Translations under genes and position numbers: made by a program | Shown here: positions 1-7,371 of the stretch, piece after piece | Layout of the letters: every line of letters begins with the position of its first letter | How positions within the stretch are numbered: position 1 is the first letter of the stretch | Origin: Corallococcus sp. NCRR | Lineage (GTDB): Bacteria > Myxococcota > Myxococcia > Myxococcales > Myxococcaceae | DNA length: 64,000 nt | Reading direction: 5' to 3' | Assembly: GCF_026965535.1 (NCBI RefSeq) | Contig: NZ_CP114039.1 | Location: 3,348,001-3,412,000 of the forward strand | Notes under the pieces: generated by a model | Seen by the model: only the letters and a program-made list of their open reading frames with translations | Database searches by the model: none | Told to the model about the DNA's origin: nothing

Positions 1-2
1 AG

Positions 3-254
3 GGCGACATGGACATCGACCAGTTCTGCGTCCGGTTGGAGCAGGCCCATCACGAGGCCATTCACGGCGGGGGCGACTGGAAGCTGGGGCGTACATGGCC
101 CGGTGAGTGGAATCGGCGGATCATGGAGGCACTGCGCGATGCCGAGGCTGAAGCTGGACGCACGTTGACGAGAAATGCAGTCCTGGACATCGTTGGGGAT
201 CGAATGAAGGACTACCGGATCCCGATGAACTTCACGCCTTGGAGAAGACGATGA
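3..254 (+). CDS. C-terminal part of a SitA-like (DUF2380/TIGR02269-type) polymorphic toxin lipoprotein, partial
   Basis: The reading frame is open from the window edge, so the 5' end with any lipoprotein signal lies outside; the first ATG at 9 is probably internal. The visible 81 residues carry a His-rich motif (HHEAIHGGG) followed by WPGEWN, a 'LRDAEAEAGRTLT' helix and a basic end (FTPWRRR). This layout resembles the C-terminal domain of myxobacterial SitA toxins, lipoproteins exchanged between kin by outer-membrane exchange. The stop overlaps the next start (ATGA at 251), which fits the toxin-immunity order of sit loci. Family assignment rests on recalled motif similarity, so toxin activity is an inference. 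Confidence 0.6.
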   Translation, partial: GDMDIDQFCVRLEQAHHEAIHGGGDWKLGRTWPGEWNRRIMEALRDAEAEAGRTLTRNAVLDIVGDRMKDYRIPMNFTPWRRR

Positions 255-721
255 GCGGTGGCGGCGCGTGGCGGGGCAATATCAAAGCGCGCCTGTACGA
301 ACGAGTCCGTGCGCGCGGCTTCGACTCGCTCACAGCCTTTGCCGATGCACGCCCTGCTGTCCCGCTGTACGCGCTGGCCGACGAGCTTGGCGACGATGAC
401 GTCGCTGCGGTGCAGGTGTTGAGTGGGTTGCTCGCAGAGGCGGAGCAGCGCAAGCAGGTCACGCGCTTCGTTCGTGATGTTCTCGTGCGTCTCTTGTCTC
501 AGAGTCTTGCCAACGGTTGGCCCGCCGTGCTGGATGACGAGAATCTATTCAAGGTAGCCAAGGCACTCGGCTCGTGGTCCGCCTACACCCCAGAAACCCA
601 TAAGGAGCGGGTCAGATTGGCGAGGGCGGCACTTCGCGCGAATCCGCCCCCTGCTGGATGGCGCCCGCTCGGCCCCGACGATGACCTTCTTCGGACGCTC
701 CTCCCCGACGAGGAAGTCTGA
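251..721 (+). CDS. Partner of the SitA-like toxin, candidate immunity protein
   Basis: A 156-residue soluble protein with no signal peptide or membrane segment. The ATG at 251 is preferred over the one at 239 because it overlaps the upstream stop as ATGA, implying translational coupling. The sequence is helical and charged, ending in an acidic segment (GPDDDLLRTLLPDEEV). I recall relatives that carry an automatic 'NUDIX hydrolase' label, but no Nudix box (GX5EX7REUXEEXGU) is visible, so I do not accept that. The position directly after a toxin C-terminus suggests a cognate immunity role; that is inference from context. Confidence 0.6.
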   Translation: MSGGGAWRGNIKARLYERVRARGFDSLTAFADARPAVPLYALADELGDDDVAAVQVLSGLLAEAEQRKQVTRFVRDVLVRLLSQSLANGWPAVLDDENLFKVAKALGSWSAYTPETHKERVRLARAALRANPPPAGWRPLGPDDDLLRTLLPDEEV

Positions 722-967
722 GCCGAAGCGGCGACCGGCCGATCCAACAAGTGCCGTTGTACCCGTTCACCGGATCTGGCCTATGGGCTGGTCTGGACGA
801 GCGGCCCGCAGGTCGTCATCCGGCACTACGAGGCTCCACTGCGGCGGCCTACATCGTTGATTCATTCCGGTAGCGGATGGCCTGAGTGCTGTTGGCTTCA
901 CGGCCCAGGCGAGGAGGCGTTGCCCACTGGGCGAGGAGTGAAGACCTTGCGTGCCAAAGGGGAGCGC
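722..967. other. Gene-poor gap, possible decayed coding remnant
   Basis: About 245 bases without a convincing gene. One + strand frame reads through from roughly 770 towards the downstream basic gene with ordinary amino-acid composition but has no start and no recognised domain. It may be a remnant left by turnover at the toxin locus. A ribosome binding site for the next gene (AAAGGGGAG) lies at 957-965. No tRNA-like or terminator-like structure was seen. Confidence 0.4.
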
Positions 968-1192
968 ATGGCCCAGAAGAAGAACAGCCTCGTGGCGAAC
1001 ATCAACCGGCGCAAGAAGGCGGGGACGTCGCGGCCGAAGAGCCGCTCCAAGGTGTCCAGCAAGTCCTACAAGAACATGGAGCGCGGCTGGGGCAAGACAG
1101 CGCGCAAGAAGACCGCGACGAAGAAGACGGCGGCGAAGAAGACCGCGCGCAAGAGCCCGGCCCGGAAGCGTGCGAGCCGCAAGTCCCGTTAG
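968..1192 (+). CDS. Small lysine/arginine-rich basic protein, histone H1-like tail
   Basis: A 74-residue protein. ATG 968 is chosen because AAAGGGGAG lies just upstream; the longer frame from 857 has no such site. The N-terminus (NSLVANINRRKKAGTSR, then SKVSSKSYKNMERGW) is non-repetitive, while the second half is almost only Lys, Ala, Thr and Arg, with repeated KKTA(A/T) units and an SPARKRASRKSR end. Such tails bind nucleic acid non-specifically, as in bacterial Hc1/AlgP-type proteins. Binding to DNA or RNA is inferred from composition alone. The Lys-rich repeats make it prone to slippage. Confidence 0.75.
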   Translation: MAQKKNSLVANINRRKKAGTSRPKSRSKVSSKSYKNMERGWGKTARKKTATKKTAAKKTARKSPARKRASRKSR

Positions 1193-1255
1193 CGCTCTGG
1201 GTGAATAGGTCCTTCACTGGCGCGTCAGCACGGAGGTCTCCCACAAGGAACTCCG

Positions 1256-1723
1256 ATGAAGAGCCTGCTGGTTGGAATGATGTTGGCGTCGACGCTGGGT
1301 GCCGCGCCTTCGAAGACGGTGGACCTGGTGGGCACGGTGCACAGCGAGGACATCGGCAACCAGAGCTCCAGCCGGGCGACGTGGCTGCCCAATCAGCCCA
1401 AACGCATCGAGCAGTTCGAGTTCCACCTGAAGCGCCCCATGAAGGCCGTGCAGTTGGAGTACCAGTGCCACCTGCAGGACCTGGGTGACTCAGGATGGCT
1501 GCCCGAGGGCACGCCCTGCGGAACACAGGGCGAGTCACGCAGGCTGGAGGCCTTCGGCATCCGGCTGCGCGGCGAAGGGGCGCACCTGTACACCGTGCGC
1601 TACTGGTGCAAGGTGGAGGGCATGGCGCGCCCCATGGGTCCGCTCACGGACGGCGCGATGTGCGGCACCACGGGCGAGGGCCGCAAGCTGCTGGGCATGC
1701 AGGTGGAACTGGTGCGCAAGTAG
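1256..1723 (+). CDS. Secreted protein with two ChW-like repeats
   Basis: A 155-residue protein with a short signal peptide (MKSLLVGMMLASTLGAA) and an AAGGA ribosome binding site. Two tandem repeats follow, each of the form 'VxYxxH/KV...GW.p.g..cGTxGExRrLeafxixL': one at about residues 60-108 (QCHLQDLGDSGWLPEG..CGTQGESRRLEAF) and one at about 112-153 (CGTTGEGRKLLGMQVEL). The pattern matches the clostridial hydrophobic-with-conserved-W (ChW, PF07538) repeat, found in secreted surface proteins. The second repeat has lost the Trp. Paired Cys residues in each repeat suggest disulfides. Role unknown; surface or polymer binding is a guess. Confidence 0.8.
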   Translation: MKSLLVGMMLASTLGAAPSKTVDLVGTVHSEDIGNQSSSRATWLPNQPKRIEQFEFHLKRPMKAVQLEYQCHLQDLGDSGWLPEGTPCGTQGESRRLEAFGIRLRGEGAHLYTVRYWCKVEGMARPMGPLTDGAMCGTTGEGRKLLGMQVELVRK

Positions 1724-1729
1724 CCGCGT

Positions 1730-3109
1730 TCAGTTCTTCTCCGGCAGCGACCAGTTCATCTGGAACCGGTGCGCTCCGTTGGGCGCGCTGTCCAGCCAAC
1801 CGGTGATGCTGTCGCTCTTCGCGAGCAGGGGACCCAGTTCCGTGCTCGCTCCGAAGAACGCGGCCAGGCGCTCGTCGCCCATCACGTCCATCAGCGACAC
1901 CTGGGACAGGCCCCGCGCCAGCTTCTTCGGATCCAGCGTGAACTCCACCGCGCGCTTCAGCGGCCCGCCCTTCTCCGGCAGCGCCGCGAGCATCGTCTGC
2001 GTCACCGTGGAGTCATTGCCGAACACCAGCTGCTTGCCCTTGAGCCGCACGTAGACGCTGCCGCCCTTGGCCTCCATCGCGTAGCCGTCCTCCAGCGTCT
2101 TGGCTCCCGGGAACTTCGCCAGCGGGGCCAGCGCCGCCTTCACCGCCGCCGCGTCCGTCACCTCCGCCGCCAGCGCCTGCTTCGCCGCGAAGAAGCGCAC
2201 CTCCGGCTTGCGCAACGAACCGCGCACCGCCACCGAGTCCACCCCGAACAACACCTGCCCCGTCAGCTGCTTCGCCAGCGCGTCCGTCACCGCCTTCACG
2301 TCCGCCGCCGGGCACGCGGGACACACCGTCCGCACCGCGTCCGCTACGGACTCCACCGCCTGCGCCACGCCCGTCGGCGCCACCTGCGCGCGTGCGAAGA
2401 GCAGGCCCGCGGGGGACATGGCGCCGTAGGGGCTCGTGCCCTTCGTCTGGAAGGGCGGCAGCGGCAGCTTCGTCGCCGTGCCCTCCACCTTCAGCCCCGT
2501 CGCCGTGCCATCCAGCGCCACCACGCCGTCCTTCGTGGACACGAACAGCACGCCCGGCACCGCGGCCATCCTCGCGTCCGCGGCCGGCGCCTTCTGCGCC
2601 ACCAGCTTCGCGGCCTCCTTGCGGAGCGCGTCGTCCGAATCCGTGCTCAAAAAGGCGCAGGCCTCCTGGCCCTTGATGACGTAGCCGCCGAAGCCGCCCG
2701 TGGCGCTGGGGGCCCGCAGCGTCGTCACGCCCTTCACCGTGCCCGCCTTCACGTCGCCGTTGCGCGCGAGCACGTTCGCCGTGGCTTCCTGGAACACCTT
2801 CGCGTCCTTCACCCGCGTGCACGCGATGCGGCCGTCCCGCCGCATGGACACCGTCAGCGGCCCCGTCACGTCGATGCCCTGCGCCTCCATCACCTCCGGC
2901 TTCCCCAGGTCGAGCTGAAGGATGGGGTGCAGCTCGCCGCGCCACGCCTCCGGGTTCAGCATCTGCGAGGACGCCCCGGCCCGCGTCAGGAACGCGTTCA
3001 ACCCCTGGAGCTGATCCAACTGCGGAGCGTGGAGGACCGTCACCGTGGAGGCGGCGACGCGAGGCGCGGGTGCGGCCGCCAGCGTGGCGGCGAGTGCGAG
3101 GGCGAGCAT
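1730..3109 (-). CDS. Secreted protein of unknown function, DUF3352-like
   Basis: A 459-residue protein with an Ala/Leu-rich signal peptide (MLALALAATLAAAPAPRVAA). The mature part reads like a repeated alpha+beta envelope protein: segments such as 'LTVSMRRDGRIACTRVKDAKVF', 'GVLFVSTKDGVVALDG' and 'GSVYVRLKGKQLVFGNDS' resemble DUF3352-type proteins, which describe per-domain 'progress' values on a hydrophobic-alternating beta scaffold. Two Cys lie close together (VCPACP). It converges with the ChW gene, with only six bases between the stops. Function unknown; the DUF3352 link is tentative. Confidence 0.7.
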   Translation of the reverse strand: MLALALAATLAAAPAPRVAASTVTVLHAPQLDQLQGLNAFLTRAGASSQMLNPEAWRGELHPILQLDLGKPEVMEAQGIDVTGPLTVSMRRDGRIACTRVKDAKVFQEATANVLARNGDVKAGTVKGVTTLRAPSATGGFGGYVIKGQEACAFLSTDSDDALRKEAAKLVAQKAPAADARMAAVPGVLFVSTKDGVVALDGTATGLKVEGTATKLPLPPFQTKGTSPYGAMSPAGLLFARAQVAPTGVAQAVESVADAVRTVCPACPAADVKAVTDALAKQLTGQVLFGVDSVAVRGSLRKPEVRFFAAKQALAAEVTDAAAVKAALAPLAKFPGAKTLEDGYAMEAKGGSVYVRLKGKQLVFGNDSTVTQTMLAALPEKGGPLKRAVEFTLDPKKLARGLSQVSLMDVMGDERLAAFFGASTELGPLLAKSDSITGWLDSAPNGAHRFQMNWSLPEKN

Positions 3110-3198
3110 GCCCCCACCTGAAAGCGACCCACCGCCCCTGTCAAGGCACTCCCACCCGGGACGCCCACCACCAACGTCCGCGCGGCGCCCCGCCTGCC

Positions 3199-3591
3199 CT
3201 ACGCCGGCAGCCGCCCCGTGTTGGCCCAGTCAATCATCCGCTCCGCCAGCTCCTCCGCGTTGCGGCGCAGGTAGGCCAACTGCAACACCTCGTCATCCGT
3301 GCGCGCCAGCGACATGCGCACCCGCAGGCTGTCCACGAACCGCAGCACCTGCCCGATGCTCAGCGACGCCCGGTCCTCCAGCGCCCCCGCGAACCCCGCC
3401 ACCTCCGCCTCCGCCGTGCAGCCCTCCGCCAGCAGCGCCGCGACGAGCACCGGCCGCGCCACCCGCTGCTCGTGCGCCCTCGCGTCCTGCAACTGGAGCC
3501 GCCACGGCTGCGCTTCCCAACGCGCCGCGCCTTCGACGCTCTCCACCCGCTCCCGCCCGCCTTGCGTCCGCGATTCCATCGCTCGCATCAT
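3199..3591 (-). CDS. Small helical cytoplasmic protein of unknown function
   Basis: ATG at 3591 is preferred (130 residues): GAGGGG lies six bases upstream, and the sequence further upstream in this frame (to 3816) has a basic, non-coding-like composition. The product is helical and charged, with no signal peptide or membrane segment, and ends in 'ELAERMIDWANTGRLPA'. The middle (VARPVLVAALLAEGCTAEAEVAGFAGALEDR) looks like packed amphipathic helices. No family recognised. It is monocistronic as far as can be seen, 90 bases upstream of the preceding minus-strand gene. Confidence 0.6.
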   Translation of the reverse strand: MMRAMESRTQGGRERVESVEGAARWEAQPWRLQLQDARAHEQRVARPVLVAALLAEGCTAEAEVAGFAGALEDRASLSIGQVLRFVDSLRVRMSLARTDDEVLQLAYLRRNAEELAERMIDWANTGRLPA

Positions 3592-4043
3592 CCGTGCCCC
3601 CTCTTGCTTCAAGACCTGGGTCCATCCACGGGCGTGACCGGCAGCCTTCTTCCCGTCCACGAGCAGGGGTCGAGAATGAGCGGCTTTCCAGAATAGACGC
3701 ATTCCGCCCGTTTTCTTGCCCGCCCGGAGGGATGCTTGGACTGTCATTCGCGGACGCTCCCTTGCAGGGGAAAGCCTCTCGCCGACGTCGTCTCCAGGCC
3801 GCCGGCGAGAGGTCACCGGTGGGGACCGGTGTCTTCCTGCTTTGAGGGATTGTCGCGAGGCGGTGCGCGTGGATTGAGCCTCCGGTGCGGGGGCGGATGT
3901 TCACGCGGGGACAGTGAGCGGCCCTCCGGACGGATTGGGGGAAAAACTGGATTTGCAGCATCCTCTGGAGTCCGGTTCCGGGGGACGGGGTGGTCGATCG
4001 CGTCTTTGTCGGGACCGTCACGGCGTTCCGGGGGGAAGCCACC
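3592..4043. other. Divergent intergenic region
   Basis: About 450 bases between the small minus-strand gene and the PRMT-like gene. Several long open frames cross it, but their composition is Arg/Pro-rich and has no family resemblance, so I treat them as GC-driven. The most AT-rich spot is around 3680-3720. A GGGGGAAG ribosome binding site for the downstream gene sits at about 4030-4037. I cannot place a convincing promoter. Confidence 0.45.
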
Positions 4044-5039
4044 ATGTCGAACCTGCTCGACCTGCCGCGTCAGGCGTTGATGGACCTGCGCTCGCGTCTC
4101 AGCCACCTGCCGCTCGTGTCCCATTTGCACCGCCGGCACGCGCCCAACAGCTTGGCCCTCTCCAGTCCGTCGCCGCAGGACTCCGTGCTCGCGGATCCGC
4201 AGCGCGTGGAGATGTGGCGCCGCGCGGTGGAGCGCTACGTGCGCCCCAACCAGGTGGTGGTGGACGTGAAGGCCGGCACCGGCCTGCGCACCTTCCTGGC
4301 CGCGCACCAGAACCCGCGCAGGCTGTACGCGGTGGATGACTCGCGGCTGTTGGACACCACGCAGTGGGTGGCCCGCCGCAACGGCCTGGACCGCATCGAC
4401 TTCGTGCGCGAGCCCACCTGGCACTTCCAGCCGCAGGAGAAGGCGGACGTGCTGCTGCATGAGCTGCTGGGAGATGCGCTGCTCGACGCGGGGCTCGTGC
4501 CCCGGATGCTGGACTTGCGCTCGCGCCTGCTCAAGCCCGGCGGCCGCATCCTCCCCAACCGCTTCGAGGTCTACGTGGAGCCCGTGCAACTGCGCGAGGA
4601 GGCGTGCGTCCCGTTCATCTGGACGCAGCACCTGCCCCACGTGGACTTCCGCTGCCTCCAGTCGCTGCGCGAGGCGATGAGCCCGTCGTACTTCACGCGG
4701 CTGGTGCGCTCGTATGAGGTGGACCACCTCTTGTGCGAGCCGGAGCCCGCGTTCGGGTTCGACCTGGAGACGATGCGCGCGGAGGGGCTGCCCTCGCGCG
4801 TGCGCATCCAGCGACCGGTGGAGGAGGACGGGCGGGTGGACGGCTTCTGCCTCTTCTACAAGGTCGCCTTCGACGCGGAGCTGGCCTTCGACGTGTCCCC
4901 CATGCGCGAGCGCAACACCACGGCGATGACGCTCCTGCGCGTGGAGCCTCGCGAGTTCAGCCGCTACGACACGCTGGACTTCGAGCTGGAGCTGCCCAAT
5001 CCGTCCGACCCGCGCACCTGGCGGTGGCAGTTCACCTGA
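4044..5039 (+). CDS. SAM-dependent methyltransferase, protein arginine methyltransferase-like
   Basis: 331 residues. ATG 4044 follows GGGGGAAG and is preferred to the ATG at 3990. A class I methyltransferase core is visible: motif I as 'VVVDVKAGTGLRTFLAA', the acidic end of strand 2 as 'LYAVDDS', and a loop 'VLLHELLGDALLDAGLVP' that sits where PRMTs carry the double-E loop. Then follows 'LKPGGRILPNRFEVYVEPVQL', typical of the PRMT switch to the beta-barrel half. Only one of the two loop glutamates is obvious (HELLGDA), so arginine methylation is uncertain. The substrate is unknown. Confidence 0.75.
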   Translation: MSNLLDLPRQALMDLRSRLSHLPLVSHLHRRHAPNSLALSSPSPQDSVLADPQRVEMWRRAVERYVRPNQVVVDVKAGTGLRTFLAAHQNPRRLYAVDDSRLLDTTQWVARRNGLDRIDFVREPTWHFQPQEKADVLLHELLGDALLDAGLVPRMLDLRSRLLKPGGRILPNRFEVYVEPVQLREEACVPFIWTQHLPHVDFRCLQSLREAMSPSYFTRLVRSYEVDHLLCEPEPAFGFDLETMRAEGLPSRVRIQRPVEEDGRVDGFCLFYKVAFDAELAFDVSPMRERNTTAMTLLRVEPREFSRYDTLDFELELPNPSDPRTWRWQFT

Positions 5040-5133
5040 CGGCAGTGCCGGAGCCCGGAGTGATGCCCGGTGGACAGCCATGCTGTCGCCGGGTGTCGCC
5101 GGAGGTGGTCGCACTGCCTAGCTTCCACTCCGC

Positions 5134-5937
5134 ATGCGACCGTTCCGACTCCTCGTCCTGCTTCTCGTCTCCGCCGCGGCGCTGCCCGCGGCGGCCCAGG
5201 CTCCCCGCACGGTGGCGGGCGTGTGTGGCCGCACCAACTGGGTCTGCGTGTCGGAGTGCATCGACGCGGAGTGCGTCGACAAGTGCATGCGCGAGGGGTG
5301 CGAGGACGCGCTCAAGCGGCTGAAGGCCTGTACCAGCAAGGCGGCCTGCGCGCCGGATGACTCGGCGTGCGCGGCGAAGTCGTGCGGGCTCACCTGTGAG
5401 AGGTCCTTCGAGCCCGCGCCCAAGAGCCCGGAGAAGCTGGCGGAGAACCCGTGCGAGGGCGACAAGGCCCCCAAGGGCACGGCCGTCCCGGAGGAGCTGG
5501 TGGGCACGTGGGTGCTGTCCGCGGCGAGCATCCCGGACACGGAGCAGGGGCGCGAGGAGCGCATCGACGTGCAGCCCCGGTCCGACTACGCGCGGGCGTT
5601 GCAGGTGACGCCGGGCGGGTGCTTCGTGCTGCGGACGAAGCTGGATGACGCGACGCTGGGACGCGGCAGCACGCTGGATGTGCGCGCGTGGGGCCGGGTG
5701 GAGGTGAAGGACAAGAAGCACCTGGCGCTGCGCACGCAGGACGGTCAGGCGGTGGGCCCGGTGTGCGGCAAGCAGCGCGTGGTCCCCCTGACGAAGGGCA
5801 AGTTCAAGGGCGGGGAGTTCACGTACGTCATTGAAGAGAAGGACTCGCTCGTCCTCACGGTGCCGGGCGCCACGCGGCAGACGTTCCAGTTCGAGCGGGA
5901 GAAGCAGGAGGCGCCGGAGCCGCAGCCCAAGCCTTGA
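5134..5937 (+). CDS. Secreted cysteine-rich protein
   Basis: 267 residues with a clear signal peptide (MRPFRLLVLLLVSAAALPAAAQA). Residues about 30-90 hold at least a dozen Cys in CxxxC and CxxxxC spacing (CVSECIDAECVDKCMREGCEDALKRL), suggesting a disulfide-stabilised helical domain. The C-terminal half (from 'EELVGTWVLSAASIP' to 'FTYVIEEKDSLVLTVPGATRQTFQFERE') looks like a small lipocalin-type beta barrel, as 'GTWxL' openings often do. It sits between the methyltransferase and the acyltransferase genes. Role unknown. Confidence 0.75.
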   Translation: MRPFRLLVLLLVSAAALPAAAQAPRTVAGVCGRTNWVCVSECIDAECVDKCMREGCEDALKRLKACTSKAACAPDDSACAAKSCGLTCERSFEPAPKSPEKLAENPCEGDKAPKGTAVPEELVGTWVLSAASIPDTEQGREERIDVQPRSDYARALQVTPGGCFVLRTKLDDATLGRGSTLDVRAWGRVEVKDKKHLALRTQDGQAVGPVCGKQRVVPLTKGKFKGGEFTYVIEEKDSLVLTVPGATRQTFQFEREKQEAPEPQPKP

Positions 5938-5981
5938 GGAGGACCTTGCCCCCACCGGGGCGCACGGGTGAGAAGGACGCC

Positions 5982-7367
5982 ATGGCGGGTCGCGAGCGGA
6001 TGGCGAGCATGGACGCGGCGTGGCTCCAGATGGAGGAGCCCGCGAACCTGATGATGATCACCGCGGTGCTGTGGTTCGACGGCGCCGTGGACCTGGAGCG
6101 CCTGCGCGCGGTGGTGCGCGAGCGGCTGGTGGAGCGCTACCCGCGCTTCCGGCAGCGCGTGGTCCCCGGACCGCTGGGCGGGCCGCACTGGGAGGACGCG
6201 CCAGACTTCGACCCGGACGAGCACCTGTCCACGTTGCGCGTGCCGGAGTTCGCGGACCACGCGGGGCTGGAGGCGCTCGTCGGGGACTGGCTGGGCGTGC
6301 CGTTGGACCGCTCCCGCCCGCTCTGGCACTTCCACCTGGTGCGCGGCGCGCCGGGTGGGGATGTGGTGCTCGCGCGGCTGCACCACTGCATCGCGGATGG
6401 CATCGCGCTCGCGCGGGTGTTGCTGTCCCTCACGGATCCGGTGGACGCGGGCACCGTTCCGGAGACCTGGGATGAGAGCCCGGAAGCGGTGATGCCCTCC
6501 GAAGTGGAGCGGAGACCTCAAGCTCCAGGCTGGTTGCGGATGGCGCGGGGGGCCCGCTCCGCGCTGCGCAAGGGAGCGGAGATGGTGCGCGAGCCCATCC
6601 TCGCGGGGGACCTCGTTCGCGAGGGCGCGAAGGGCGCGGCGGCTTTGGGCAAGTTACTGGTGCTGCCTCCCGACCCCCGCTCTCCTTTGCGTGGGCCTCT
6701 GGGCCCCCGGAAGGTCGCCGCGTGGTCGTCGGAGCCCATTGAGTTGGAGCGGGTGAAGGCCGCGGGCCGGGCCCTGGGCGGCACGGTGAACGACGTGCTG
6801 CTCACGGCGGTGACGGGCGCGCTGCGGCGCTACCTGGGCTCGCGGGAGGCACCGCTGGAGGACGTGCACGCGCTGGTGCCGGTGAACCTGCGGCCCCTGG
6901 ACGTGCCGGTGCCTCGCGAGCTGGGCAACCGCTTCGGCGTGGTGTTCCTGCGGCTTCCTGTTCACCTGGCCGAGCCGCGCCGCCGCCTGCGCGAGGTGAT
7001 GAAGCGGATGGAGCACCTCAAGCGCTCGCCGGAGGCCGTGGTGACGTCCGGCGTGCTGGAGCTGCTGGGGCGCACGCCCGCGGCGCTGGAGCGCGCCGTC
7101 GTGGACGTGATGGGCACCAAGGCGTCGCTCGTCGCCACCAACGTGCCCGGGCCGCGCCAGCCGGTGTCGCTCGCGGGCAGCAGGCTTCAGGGGCTCACGT
7201 TCTGGGTCCCCCAGGCCGGCCACGTGGGCCTGGGGGTCAGCCTCTTCAGCTACTCGGGACAGGTGACCGTGGGCGTGGCCTCGGATGCGTCACGGGTGCC
7301 CGACCCGGGGGCCCTCGTCGCCGCGTTCCATGCGGAGCTGGACGCGCTGGCGACGCTGGCCCCCTGA
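5982..7367 (+). CDS. Wax ester synthase/diacylglycerol acyltransferase family protein
   Basis: 461 residues from ATG 5982 (GAGAAGGA upstream). The catalytic HHxxxDG motif of WS/DGAT enzymes is present (LHHCIADGIAL, near residue 145). A second conserved block 'GTVNDVLLTAVTGALRRYLG' and the C-terminal DUF1298 region ('LVATNVPGPRQPVSLAGSRL', 'PQAGHVGLGVSLFSYSGQVTVGV') are intact. The family transfers acyl groups from acyl-CoA to fatty alcohols or diacylglycerol, making wax esters or triacylglycerol. Myxobacteria store neutral lipids in bodies during development, so a storage-lipid role is plausible but inferred. Confidence 0.92.
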   Translation: MAGRERMASMDAAWLQMEEPANLMMITAVLWFDGAVDLERLRAVVRERLVERYPRFRQRVVPGPLGGPHWEDAPDFDPDEHLSTLRVPEFADHAGLEALVGDWLGVPLDRSRPLWHFHLVRGAPGGDVVLARLHHCIADGIALARVLLSLTDPVDAGTVPETWDESPEAVMPSEVERRPQAPGWLRMARGARSALRKGAEMVREPILAGDLVREGAKGAAALGKLLVLPPDPRSPLRGPLGPRKVAAWSSEPIELERVKAAGRALGGTVNDVLLTAVTGALRRYLGSREAPLEDVHALVPVNLRPLDVPVPRELGNRFGVVFLRLPVHLAEPRRRLREVMKRMEHLKRSPEAVVTSGVLELLGRTPAALERAVVDVMGTKASLVATNVPGPRQPVSLAGSRLQGLTFWVPQAGHVGLGVSLFSYSGQVTVGVASDASRVPDPGALVAAFHAELDALATLAP

Positions 7368-7371
7368 AGCA

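Noticed and set aside
251..721. Nudix hydrolase annotation for the toxin partner
   Set aside because: No Nudix box pattern (GX5EX7REUXEEXGU) is visible in the 156 residues.
857..1192. Longer start (857) for the basic protein
   Set aside because: No ribosome site and atypical composition before residue 38; ATG 968 has AAAGGGGAG upstream.
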